From NCBI GenBank assembly GCA_964586835.1, contig CAZPIC010000003.1, positions 45,214 to 109,213 of the forward strand: a stretch of DNA of 64,000 nucleotides. The letters are read 5' to 3'. Shown here in pieces: positions 1 to 8,027 of the stretch. The translations under genes were made by a program, and so were the position numbers. A model generated the notes under the pieces. The model saw only the letters and a program-made list of their open reading frames with translations. It was not told the DNA's origin and ran no database searches. The stretch's first letter is position 1, and the number at the start of each line of letters is the position of its first letter. Source of the DNA: CAZLYF01 sp964586835 (lineage in GTDB: Bacteria; Bacillota; Clostridia; Christensenellales; Aristaeellaceae).

Positions 1-1454
1 TGGTGAGCGCGGTCCGAGCGTACGCCCTGGACAAGGTCAGGTGGTGCTTTGAGTCCTTTGACAGGGAGACGAGAAAGCAGCGCGAGCAGGAACTTAAAGA
101 TGATGTGAAAGCGCGTTTCTCGCAGGAGTTTGAAGGCCGTGAAGCGGAGCTCAGCGAAGCCCTGTACGAACTGAACAAGGAGGTCATGCGCCACAAGATC
201 CTCGACCAGGGGATCAGGCCTGACGGCCGGACCACGTCTGAGGTCCGTCCCATCTGGTGCGAGACGGGCATCCTTCCCCGCGCCCATGGCAGCGCCGTGT
301 TTACCCGGGGGCAGACCCAGGCGCTGACCGTTGTGACCCTGGGCTCCCTTCGCGATGCGCAGATGCTGGACGGGCTCTCCAACGAGGATTCAAAGCGCTA
401 TCTGCACCATTACAATATGCCGCCCTACGCCACTGGAGAAGCCGGCAGGATGCGCTCGCCAGGCCGGCGGGAAATCGGACACGGCGCGCTTGCTGAGCGG
501 GCGCTGGAACCGGTCATCCCCAAGGAAGAAGAGTTCCCCTACGCGCTGCGTCTTGTCAGTGAGGTCCTTTCAAGCAACGGATCCTCCTCCATGGCCTCTG
601 TCTGCGGAAGCACCCTGTCGCTGATGGACGCAGGGGTCAAGATCAAGGCGCCTGTCGCGGGCGTCGCGATGGGTTTGATCAAGGATGACCGCAACGGCAA
701 GGTAGCGGTGCTGACGGATATCCTGGGCCTTGAGGATTTTCTTGGCGACATGGACTTCAAGGTAGCCGGTACCATGAGCGGCATCACGGCCATCCAGATG
801 GACATCAAAATCAAGGGCATCGGCCGCGAGATCCTGAGCCAGGCTCTGAAGCAGGCGTTGGAAGGCAGGCTCAGCATCCTGCGCATTATGCTGGAGCACC
901 TTGCAGAGCCTAGGAGCGTGCTGAGCAAGTACGCGCCGAAGATCATCACGTTCTTCATCAACCCCGACAGGATTCGCGAAGTGATCGGCCCCGGCGGCAA
1001 GATGATCAACAAGATCATTGCCGATACCGGCGTGAAGATTGATATCGAGGATGACGGCCGCGTGTCCATCGCGACACCCGACGAAGAGGCGGCGGCAAAG
1101 GCTCGCAAGATCATCGAGGGCATCGCCAAGGATATCGAGGCAGGAGAAGTCTACACGGGCCGCGTCGTGCGCATTCTCAGCACGATGGGTGCCTTTGTCG
1201 AGCTCCTTCCGGGAAAAGACGGGCTTCTTCACATCTCCAAGCTTTCCAACGAGAGAGTGGAAAAGGTGGAGGATGTCCTGAGCATTGGGGATACGGTCGA
1301 GGTCAAGGTGTCTGAAATCGATTCCCAGGGACGCATCAACCTAGTCCGTGCGGACATGACCTATGTGCGCAAGCCTGCCAGCCAGGCAGGACCGGGCGCT
1401 TTCAGAGGCCGTCCGCCCCGACGCGACGGCCGGCCGGAGCGCGAACATCGCTGA
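1..1454 (+). CDS. pnp: Polyribonucleotide nucleotidyltransferase (PNPase), 5'-truncated by the window edge
   Basis: Phosphorolytic 3'-5' exoribonuclease of mRNA turnover. About 483 C-terminal residues are visible; the N-terminal first RNase PH domain lies upstream of the window, so the GTG at position 3 is not the true start. Visible order: helical linker, second RNase PH domain (DGRTTSEVRPIWCETGIL near residue 70, APVAGVAMGLI near 213), KH domain with the GxxG loop IREVIGPGGKMINKI near 324, and S1 domain (GEVYTGRVVRI, KDGLLHISKLS) from about 383, then a short Arg/Pro-rich tail. All are diagnostic of PNPase. An M16 peptidase gene follows after 58 bp, a neighbour often seen in Firmicutes. Identification is secure; only the 5' end is missing. 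Confidence 0.98.
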   Translation, partial: VSAVRAYALDKVRWCFESFDRETRKQREQELKDDVKARFSQEFEGREAELSEALYELNKEVMRHKILDQGIRPDGRTTSEVRPIWCETGILPRAHGSAVFTRGQTQALTVVTLGSLRDAQMLDGLSNEDSKRYLHHYNMPPYATGEAGRMRSPGRREIGHGALAERALEPVIPKEEEFPYALRLVSEVLSSNGSSSMASVCGSTLSLMDAGVKIKAPVAGVAMGLIKDDRNGKVAVLTDILGLEDFLGDMDFKVAGTMSGITAIQMDIKIKGIGREILSQALKQALEGRLSILRIMLEHLAEPRSVLSKYAPKIITFFINPDRIREVIGPGGKMINKIIADTGVKIDIEDDGRVSIATPDEEAAAKARKIIEGIAKDIEAGEVYTGRVVRILSTMGAFVELLPGKDGLLHISKLSNERVEKVEDVLSIGDTVEVKVSEIDSQGRINLVRADMTYVRKPASQAGPGAFRGRPPRRDGRPEREHR

Positions 1455-1469
1455 AAAGGGGCTGCAAAC

Positions 1470-1497
1470 ACAAGGGGAACCGCAGGGTTCCTCTTGT
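1470..1497 (+). other. Strong intercistronic hairpin between pnp and the M16 peptidase gene
   Basis: A 12-bp stem (1470-1481 with 1486-1497, one G-U pair) closes a GCAG tetraloop. The sequence after it is ctgtgaagg with no T-run, so it does not look like an intrinsic terminator. It ends a few bases before the Shine-Dalgarno AAGGAG (1503-1508) of the next gene. It could be an RNA processing or 3'-end protection site; that is inference. Confidence 0.6.
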
Positions 1498-1512
1498 CTG
1501 TGAAGGAGATCC

Positions 1513-2754
1513 ATGACAGAGACCTATAAGCTGGACAACGGCCTGACCATCGTCCACGAGCGCCTGGGGCACCTGAGGTCCGCGGCGGTCGGGGTGTGGG
1601 TCCGGGCAGGATCGATGCTCGAGGCCCCGGAAGAAAACGGCCTGTCCCACCTGATGGAGCACATGGCCTTCAAGGGCACCCCAAAGCGCAGCCTCAGAGA
1701 GCTGGCGGAAAGGACGGACGCCATCGGAGGCCATCTCAACGCGGCAACAGGCAAACTGTACACCGCCTATTACGCCAGGGTGACGGACGCGGACCTTCCC
1801 GTGGCCATCGACCTGCTTTCCGACATCGTCAGGGACCCCCTCCTCCTGAACGAAGAACTGGAAAAGGAAAAGAACGTCGTTCTGGAGGAGATCGCGATGG
1901 GGGAGGACTCCGCCGAAGACGTGGCAGACGACCTGATCAACGAGGCGGTTTACTTTGGGCAGCCCCTGGCCATGACGGTCATCGGCCAAAGGGAAAACAT
2001 CCGCTCTTTCACACGGGACAGCCTTGTCCGCTTCAGAGACAGGTTTTACACCCCGGAAAACACCGTGGTTGCGGTAGCCGGCCGTTTTGACAAGCAGCAC
2101 CTGAAGGACACCCTCGAAGCCTTTTTTGGGACCTGGCGCGGAAAAGGCCATTTGGAATATCCTCTCCATACGCCCAACGCCTCGCGCCTGGATCTTTTTC
2201 GGGATAAGGCTGCGGAGCAGGTGCACTGTTACATCGGATTCGCGGGGATTCCTCAAGACCACCCGGGCCTCTATGCACTCACAGCGTTGAGCAGCATCTT
2301 TGGAGGGGGCGTTTCATCGCGCCTTTTTCAGCGAATCCGTGAGGAACAGGGGCTTGTCTACAATGTCTATACAAGTCCGTCCTATTACCCTACCTGCGGG
2401 GACTTCATGGTGTATGCCGCAACCTCGCCGCGCAATGTGGCAAAGGTCATGCGCCAGATCGATCTGGAAAGGGACAGGCTGCTTGACGAAGGCGTGACAG
2501 AAAAAGAACTGCTGCATGCCAAGGCTCAACTGAAAACCAGCTTTGTCCTTTCACAGGAGAACGCCTACCGACGCATGGCGGATCTCGGGCTGAACATGCT
2601 GCTCCGGCACAGGGTGGTTCCCGCCATGAAGACGCTGAAACGAATCGAGGACATCCGGGTGGAAGACGTCAATCGCCTGGCTCGTACGGTTCTCTCGGGT
2701 CCCGGAAACCGGGCTTTTGTGGGGAAAAAGGCTGAGAAATACCTTCGCGCATAG
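1513..2754 (+). CDS. M16-family zinc metallopeptidase (YmxG-like)
   Basis: Processing-peptidase-like zinc protease of 413 residues, the usual length for single-unit M16B bacterial proteins. The inverted zinc motif HxxEH is seen as HLMEH at residues 46-50 (GLSHLMEHMAFKGT), with the downstream acidic helix ending EIAMGEDSAEDVADD near 125-140. The C-terminal half carries the conserved GGGVSSRLFQRIREEQGLVYNV segment of the M16 C-domain. No signal peptide, so probably cytoplasmic. The ATG has AAGGAG 5 nt upstream. It follows pnp, as in many Clostridia and Bacilli. The physiological substrate is not known from the sequence. Confidence 0.93.
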   Translation: MTETYKLDNGLTIVHERLGHLRSAAVGVWVRAGSMLEAPEENGLSHLMEHMAFKGTPKRSLRELAERTDAIGGHLNAATGKLYTAYYARVTDADLPVAIDLLSDIVRDPLLLNEELEKEKNVVLEEIAMGEDSAEDVADDLINEAVYFGQPLAMTVIGQRENIRSFTRDSLVRFRDRFYTPENTVVAVAGRFDKQHLKDTLEAFFGTWRGKGHLEYPLHTPNASRLDLFRDKAAEQVHCYIGFAGIPQDHPGLYALTALSSIFGGGVSSRLFQRIREEQGLVYNVYTSPSYYPTCGDFMVYAATSPRNVAKVMRQIDLERDRLLDEGVTEKELLHAKAQLKTSFVLSQENAYRRMADLGLNMLLRHRVVPAMKTLKRIEDIRVEDVNRLARTVLSGPGNRAFVGKKAEKYLRA

Positions 2755-2778
2755 CAACGACAAAGACAGGAGAGAGCA

Positions 2779-3156
2779 TTGGACAGACTGGAAGAAATCT
2801 TCGAGCGCCAACAGGCCTTCAATGAAGAGCTCATTCGCGTCAGGGGCCTGTCGGGCATTTCGTCGGAAGAATGGATCCAGAAATATGCGCTGGCTATGCT
2901 GGTGGAGATGGGAGAGCTGTTGGAAGAGATCAACTATAAATGGTGGAAAAACACAAAACCAACAGACATCGGCGCTGTCAAGGAAGAGCTGGCCGATATC
3001 CTGCATTTTTTTGTCAGCATGTGCCTGAAGGCCGGCATGGACGCCGAGGAGCTTCACCGACGCTATATGGGAAAAAACCAGGAGAACTTCATGCGTCAGC
3101 GCGGACTGAGCCACAAACCCGGTTACGAGTATCCTGCCGATCCACCCTCCCCCTGA
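2779..3156 (+). CDS. Dimeric dUTPase / MazG-like nucleotide pyrophosphohydrolase
   Basis: Small all-alpha NTP pyrophosphohydrolase of 125 residues. The MazG/dUTPase metal-binding helices are visible as EMGELLEEI (near 46-54) and KEELADILHFFVSM (near 70-83), matching the ExxE and ExxD signature. The INYKWWKN segment between them resembles the uracil-pocket region of dimeric (all-alpha, phage-type) dUTPases. The start is TTG preceded by AGGAGAG (2768-2774). It lies 24 bp after the M16 peptidase gene and probably ends that operon, because a hairpin with a T-rich tail follows. Likely role: hydrolysing dUTP or a related nucleotide. Substrate choice between dUTP and other NTPs is inference. Confidence 0.8.
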   Translation: MDRLEEIFERQQAFNEELIRVRGLSGISSEEWIQKYALAMLVEMGELLEEINYKWWKNTKPTDIGAVKEELADILHFFVSMCLKAGMDAEELHRRYMGKNQENFMRQRGLSHKPGYEYPADPPSP

Positions 3157-3187
3157 TCGCCAGAAAGGCAGCTTAAATATTTCAAAT

Positions 3188-3232
3188 TTGTTGCGGGATT
3201 GTATTCAATCTTGCAACAATTGTGTTTTTATC
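3188..3232 (+). terminator. GATTG/CAATC hairpin with T-rich tail: terminator and/or operator
   Basis: Positions 3188-3201 and 3206-3219 form a 14-bp RNA stem (12 Watson-Crick pairs and two G-U pairs) with a TATT loop, followed by attgtgttttta. It sits just after the dUTPase gene. The same DNA is a near-perfect palindrome that overlaps the -35 of the next promoter, so it may also bind a repressor. Confidence 0.55.
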
Positions 3233-3239
3233 ATATACT
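3211..3239 (+). promoter_or_regulatory. Sigma-A-type promoter for the DUF3298-like gene
   Basis: TTGCAA (3211-3216), 17-bp spacer, TATACT (3234-3239). Transcription would start near 3246, only a few bases before GGGGAGG (3244-3250) and the ATG at 3259, giving an unusually short leader. Confidence 0.7.
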
Positions 3240-3258
3240 ATCAGGGGAGGGGATGAAC

Positions 3259-4425
3259 ATGAAAGTTAAGGCCTGCGCAGTGGTGATGGTGACCTTGATG
3301 CTGTGTTCCCTGAGCATGCTTTCCGCTGTCGGGGCGGTCACGGTCGAATCTGTGCGTGAGGAAAACGCGGGCAGTTTCGTCGTATATCCGGTCGTTCTGG
3401 GCATCGAAGACCCGGCTGTTCAGCAGCACATCAACCAGGAGATCTTTGAGAAGAGCGAAATTGCAGCCCATCTTCAGACGCTGGCCGGCATCGGCACGGG
3501 TTCCGTGGGCCTTGAGGTCTCCTCACGGACGCGGATCTTTGAGGGCGCGAACGGGCTTTCTGTCCTTTCTGTCCTGGTGACAGCGGAGGGAAGGATGCCG
3601 GGAGGCAGGCCTGGGAGCAGCGCGCTGGCCATGCTGTTTGACCTGACGAACGGAGAAGAAATCCCGCCCTCTGCCCTGTTCACCCATCCGGAGGAGGCGT
3701 CGGAACGCCTGGCTGACAGGATGTTCAGTGAGGTGCTGGGAGAGATATCGGACTACGCCGATGACGCGGACCTGGCGCCCGTTCCTATGGACAATGCCTG
3801 CCTTGATGAGGGGGGCATCACGTTTTACTATCCCGCGGAAAGGTTTACCTTCCTGTCGGGCAGGAGCGGCGCGGTCAATTTCCGTTTCCATGAAATGGAA
3901 GACTTGTTGGACCTGGGCCCTCACGCGCTTCTACCGGCGCTGGGGCTTGCGGGAAGCCCCCTGTCTCCCCAGGAAGCGGCTGACAGGATCCACGCTGCCT
4001 GTCAGGCGGGACGGCTGCCTGGGATTCCTGCGGCGATAGGGGACGAGCTGTCCGAATGCGCACGGCTCTATGGTCAGACGCTGGATTCGGAGTACTTTCC
4101 GGGGGGCGCCAGATACCAGATGGAGAGCGCGGAGTTTCGTAAAACAGGGCTGATATCCTCTGAGGAGGGTTTGTTGGTGGAAGGAATCCTCAGTGAAAGG
4201 CTGGACCTCTATGGCATTGCGACCGGGAAGACAGGCGCTGAGGAACTGTGGGCCATCCTTGGCGAGCCTCTCTCATCGCTTCCCTTGCAGGGGGCGGCGG
4301 CTGAGCTGTACGGACTGCCGGAGGGCTTTTTGCAGAGCTATGCGATCGGGGGCAACAGCCTGAGCTTTTTGACGGATGAGGCGCAGATCGTCAGGGCCAT
4401 TTGGCTTATGGCGGAAGCGCCCTGA
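3259..4425 (+). CDS. Secreted DUF3298 (RsiV C-terminal)-like protein
   Basis: 388-residue exported protein of unknown function. Residues 1-26 form a Sec-type signal peptide (MKVKACAVVMVTLMLCS core, cut near AVGA). The middle contains features of the DUF3298/RsiV-type extracellular fold: ALAMLFDLTNGEEIPPSALF, then EGGITFYYPAERF and GAVNFRFHEMEDLL. The last 100 residues (ILGEPLSSLP, ELYGLPEGFLQSYAIGGNSLSFL) resemble small repeat domains in Firmicute lipoproteins such as DUF4309; this is a weak match. ATG 3259 is preferred over 3253 because the Shine-Dalgarno GGGGAGG lies 8 nt before it. spoIIIE follows 13 bp later. DUF3298 proteins can be anti-sigma factors or lysozyme-binding proteins, but no sigma factor gene is next to this one. 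Confidence 0.6.
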   Translation: MKVKACAVVMVTLMLCSLSMLSAVGAVTVESVREENAGSFVVYPVVLGIEDPAVQQHINQEIFEKSEIAAHLQTLAGIGTGSVGLEVSSRTRIFEGANGLSVLSVLVTAEGRMPGGRPGSSALAMLFDLTNGEEIPPSALFTHPEEASERLADRMFSEVLGEISDYADDADLAPVPMDNACLDEGGITFYYPAERFTFLSGRSGAVNFRFHEMEDLLDLGPHALLPALGLAGSPLSPQEAADRIHAACQAGRLPGIPAAIGDELSECARLYGQTLDSEYFPGGARYQMESAEFRKTGLISSEEGLLVEGILSERLDLYGIATGKTGAEELWAILGEPLSSLPLQGAAAELYGLPEGFLQSYAIGGNSLSFLTDEAQIVRAIWLMAEAP

Positions 4426-4438
4426 ACACGGAGGAACA

Positions 4439-7237
4439 TTGGCATCCGCAGCGCCGCGCGCCAGGCCGGCTCAGAGCCCCAGTTCCACCGATCGCGGAGG
4501 CGTGGTTCTTCTGCTGTTCGGTGTGCTCTCCCTTTCCTTGGGCATTGGAATGGCCCTCAGCCTCCATGTGCAGACGGTGGGGGTCTCGCTGTATATCCTG
4601 AAGTTCATGGCGCACGGCCTGGGCGGATCCCTGCCCCATGTGCCTGCGCTTTTCGCCCTATGGCTCGGCAGCCTTCTTTCGACGGCAGCAAGGCGCCATG
4701 TGAGTTTCAGGTCCTTTCTGGCTTCCCTTCTGTTCGCCCTGTGTCTTATGGGCTTTCTGACGATGATTGCACCGGCTCCCGGCTTTCGATCGCTGTTTGA
4801 TTTCTGCCTCAACGCCAATACCAATGTGCACAGGGTGAGTGCCCCCGATCGCTATGCCGAATATATCTCCTGTGCGTACCAGCGTTTTTATGACGAGCGC
4901 TCGATCTCGGATGGCGGGGCTCTGGGGATGCTGCTGGCTTTTCCCGCCTGGAGGCTGCTTGGTTCGGCCGGGGGCACGGTGTTTTTAGCCCTGGCCACAG
5001 CCTTCTCCTTCTTTCTGGCTACCGGGCTGAACCCTGTTCGGATGGCACAGCGCATGAGGGAGCGCAAAGCGGGGAGCGGGGCGGAATGGGCCGCCGATAC
5101 GGTGTCCGGGGCCTTGCAGGCCAACGACCCGGCTAAGCAAGAGGACAGGGCGACCGGGCTGCGCAGGGACAGTCCGGTCGAGCCGGTCGGAGACCCCGCT
5201 GAGGTGTGGGGGAACCCCGCAGCAGCTGAGACCGACGCCGGCCAGAGAGAAGCGGACCTTCTTGCGCCCCTGGCCCAGGAGCGAAGGGCGCCGGAGGGCT
5301 TCAAGCCCACGGAGGGCGACTTTGTGGACTGGATTTTAGAAGACGAGCCTCGTGCCGCCCCCGTCAAGCGGATGGAGCCTTCGCCGACAAGACCGGTTTC
5401 TATTCGGACAGATTTAAACGGGAGCACAGGTCTCTTTGAGCCAAACACCGGCGAAAGCCTTTCGCCCTCCCAGCCACCCGATTCGCCGCATGAAGAGGCA
5501 GGAAGGGAGATCTCCCCCAGCGAGGGCGTGCCCGGTGTGCACTCCGGGAACATCCGGCCGCAGGGGCGGCCTGGCGAGGACGAAGCTCCGGAACCTGCGG
5601 CAACGCACGGGGACGAGCGCGCTGCGGTGCCGGCACGCGCTCAAGCGTTCGAGGTCCCTGAAACACCCAAGCAGGGCGGACGGCTTCAGCGAGCGGAATA
5701 CGCTGACGGAGAGCGGACTCGCTTAGACGGCACGCCGATGCCAAAGCCGGGTCCAAAACAGATGCGGCTCCCCATTACGGACTATAACAATCCACCTGCC
5801 AGGCTTCTATCCGTGCCGGAAAACAGTGTCCAGACCAATACCACAGAGGAAGACGCTCTGCGGGCGGAAAAGCTTTTGCAGACCTTGAACAGCTTCAACA
5901 TCCCCGCTCAGGTGCAGCAGATTGTCCATGGCCCTGCCATCACGCGGTTCGCCATCAGGCTTGCAGAGGGTGTCAATGTCAACCGATTGAGAAATGTCAT
6001 GGACAACATCGCTGTCGAACTGCTGGCCAAGAGCCCCATCAGGGCGGAGATCCCCATTCCCGGAACCCCGATGATCGGGATTGAGGTATCCAACGAGCGC
6101 ACTTCGATCGTATACCTCTCTGAAGTGCTGTCTTCTCAGAAAATGCGCGAGTCGCGGTCTGCGTCGATGGTTGCCTTGGGGAAAGACATTACAGGTGCGC
6201 CGGTGGTCTGTGAACTGATGGACATGCCCCACCTTCTCATCGCTGGGGCGACGGGGAGCGGTAAGTCTGTCTGCATCAACAGCATCATCACCAGCCTCCT
6301 CTTTCGCGCTACGCCTGACGAGGTGAGACTGATCCTTGTGGACCCGAAGTTTGTTGAGCTGCAGCCCTATAACGACATTCCGCATCTGCTGCTGCCGGTG
6401 GTGACCGATCCCAAAAAAGCGGTGGCTGTGCTTGACTGGGTGTGCCAGGAGATGGACCAGAGATACCGGAAGCTTGAGGACTTCGGCGTGCGCAACATTG
6501 ACGCATACAACAGAAAGCTGCCGCAAGACGGAGAACCGTTGCCCAGGATCGTTGTGATCGTAGACGAGATGGCGGACTTGATGGCAAGCTGCGGCAAAGC
6601 GATCGACGAGCATGTCAAACGCATCACAGCCAAGGCGAGGGCTGCCGGCATCTGCCTCATCCTGGCCACCCAGCGGCCCTCTGTGGATGTGATTACCGGT
6701 GTCATCAAGGCAAATATCCCCAGCCGCATCGCCTTTCAGGTAAGCTCCCTGGTGGACAGCAGAACCATTCTGGACATGCCGGGAGCGGAAAAGCTTCTGG
6801 GTTTCGGGGACATGCTGTACCTGCCCCGGAATCTATCGGCGCCTAAACGCGTTCAGGGCTGCTTCTTAAGCGACCGGGAGGTGCTCAAGGTGACGGAATA
6901 TGTAAAAAGCAGAAACCAGGCACGCTACCGAATGGATGTCATCGAGCACCTGGAGATGGAGGAAAGAAGCGAGGGGATCCGCCTGCCGGATGAGAGGGAG
7001 GAAGAGGACTCCGTTGACGAATTGCTTCCCAAGGCCATTGAGATGGCTGTGGAGGCCGGTCAGATGTCCATCAGCATGCTTCAGCGCGTGCTGAGGATCG
7101 GTTACAGCCGGGCGGGACGCCTGATCGATGAGATGGAAAAACGCGGGATTATCAGCGGCAATGAGGGCACAAAGCCCAGAAAAACCCTTCTTTCACGCGA
7201 GGAATACGGCATGCTAAACGATGAAGACAGCGCTTGA
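4439..7237 (+). CDS. spoIIIE: FtsK/SpoIIIE DNA translocase
   Basis: Membrane-anchored ATPase of 932 residues that pumps chromosomal DNA through the division or sporulation septum. Order: hydrophobic N-terminal region with about four membrane segments (residues 15-200), a low-complexity Pro/Glu/Arg linker (about 205-440), the alpha/beta motor with Walker A GATGSGKSV near 602, ILVDPKFVELQPYND, Walker B VVIVDEMADLM near 705, and a C-terminal winged-helix gamma domain (SMLQRVLRIGYSRAGRLID) that reads SRS-type sequences. The start is TTG at 4439 with GGAGG at 4430-4434; an in-frame ATG at 4376 would overlap the previous gene and has no ribosome binding site. Presence is compatible with, but does not prove, sporulation. 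Confidence 0.96.
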   Translation: MASAAPRARPAQSPSSTDRGGVVLLLFGVLSLSLGIGMALSLHVQTVGVSLYILKFMAHGLGGSLPHVPALFALWLGSLLSTAARRHVSFRSFLASLLFALCLMGFLTMIAPAPGFRSLFDFCLNANTNVHRVSAPDRYAEYISCAYQRFYDERSISDGGALGMLLAFPAWRLLGSAGGTVFLALATAFSFFLATGLNPVRMAQRMRERKAGSGAEWAADTVSGALQANDPAKQEDRATGLRRDSPVEPVGDPAEVWGNPAAAETDAGQREADLLAPLAQERRAPEGFKPTEGDFVDWILEDEPRAAPVKRMEPSPTRPVSIRTDLNGSTGLFEPNTGESLSPSQPPDSPHEEAGREISPSEGVPGVHSGNIRPQGRPGEDEAPEPAATHGDERAAVPARAQAFEVPETPKQGGRLQRAEYADGERTRLDGTPMPKPGPKQMRLPITDYNNPPARLLSVPENSVQTNTTEEDALRAEKLLQTLNSFNIPAQVQQIVHGPAITRFAIRLAEGVNVNRLRNVMDNIAVELLAKSPIRAEIPIPGTPMIGIEVSNERTSIVYLSEVLSSQKMRESRSASMVALGKDITGAPVVCELMDMPHLLIAGATGSGKSVCINSIITSLLFRATPDEVRLILVDPKFVELQPYNDIPHLLLPVVTDPKKAVAVLDWVCQEMDQRYRKLEDFGVRNIDAYNRKLPQDGEPLPRIVVIVDEMADLMASCGKAIDEHVKRITAKARAAGICLILATQRPSVDVITGVIKANIPSRIAFQVSSLVDSRTILDMPGAEKLLGFGDMLYLPRNLSAPKRVQGCFLSDREVLKVTEYVKSRNQARYRMDVIEHLEMEERSEGIRLPDEREEEDSVDELLPKAIEMAVEAGQMSISMLQRVLRIGYSRAGRLIDEMEKRGIISGNEGTKPRKTLLSREEYGMLNDEDSA

Positions 7238-7299
7238 GGCAGCCTTATGAGATCCCCGCCAAGGAGGATGAAAAAGCCTGTTTACCCCGCGCCGCTCCC

Positions 7300-7328
7300 T
7301 TGACGCAGGGAAGGACAGGTGATAAGAT
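7300..7328 (+). promoter_or_regulatory. Promoter of the FAD synthetase-rnf operon
   Basis: TTGACG (7300-7305), 17-bp spacer, TAAGAT (7323-7328). It lies in the 184-bp gap after spoIIIE and about 95 bp before the first start codon. No other gene is recognised in that gap. Confidence 0.65.
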
Positions 7329-7421
7329 GCGCAGGAATTGTTCCAGCGCTTGGCTGTGGACAGACAGAATGAGGACGGTCGGCGAGGTTTGATCAAGTGG
7401 GTGGGCTCCTCCAAGGGAGAA

Positions 7422-8027
7422 ATGAGGCCTGCAGTTGTCTGCCTGGGCTTTTTTGATGGTGTGCACAGAGGACATATTGAGCTGGTCAAGACGGCAAGAG
7501 AGGTTGCGGGTTCCCGTAACCTCGTTGTATGTGTCCACACCTATGACCCTTCGCCCTTTTCTGTGATCTGCCCGGGTGCTGACATCCCGGAGCTGACCGG
7601 CTTGGAGGAAAAGTGCAGCCTTCTTGAGCAGGCCGGCGCGGAACTTGTCGCGGTGAGCAGGTTTGACAGGGAGCTGATGACCCTGCCGGGGGAACAGTTT
7701 TTTGATCGCGTTCTCCTGGGCCAACTCAATGCGCGCCATCTGGTCACGGGCTTTAACCATCGATTTGGCTTTCAGGGGGACACGGACACGGAAAAACTAC
7801 GACGGCTTTGTCACTTAAAGGATATCGGGCTGTCCGTACTGCCACCCGTTTTGAACGCCCGGGGTGAGGCGATCTCCAGCACGGCGATTCGTTGCGCTAT
7901 CCGTGCGGGAGACATCGCCCTGGCGGAAGAAATGCTGGGAAGGCCGTGTACAGAACACATGCAAAACCGGGTGCGGCAAGCGCCGGGCTCGGAGAATGAG
8001 TATCGGTCGAATAGGGAGGTCATTTGA
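7422..8027 (+). CDS. Single-domain FAD synthetase (FMN adenylyltransferase), RibF N-domain only
   Basis: Transfers AMP from ATP to FMN to make FAD. The 201 residues match only the nucleotidyltransferase half of RibF: LGFFDGVHRGH (residues 6-16, the HxGH signature), FNHRFGFQGD near 108 and the ISSTAIRCAIRAGDI motif near 150. The flavokinase domain that normally follows the LGRP boundary is absent; only about 30 unstructured residues remain. Bifunctional RibF is usually about 300 residues. The ATG has AGGGAGA close upstream; an in-frame GTG at 7401 is possible. It sits first in the rnf operon, not after truB where ribF usually lies, which suggests a dedicated FAD supply for flavinylation of Rnf subunits (inference). 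Confidence 0.85.
   Translation: MRPAVVCLGFFDGVHRGHIELVKTAREVAGSRNLVVCVHTYDPSPFSVICPGADIPELTGLEEKCSLLEQAGAELVAVSRFDRELMTLPGEQFFDRVLLGQLNARHLVTGFNHRFGFQGDTDTEKLRRLCHLKDIGLSVLPPVLNARGEAISSTAIRCAIRAGDIALAEEMLGRPCTEHMQNRVRQAPGSENEYRSNREVI

Noticed and set aside
7261..7300. Mini-frame of 11 codons with AAGGAGG directly before ATG 7268
   Set aside because: Spacing between Shine-Dalgarno and ATG is too short, and it lies upstream of the predicted operon promoter.
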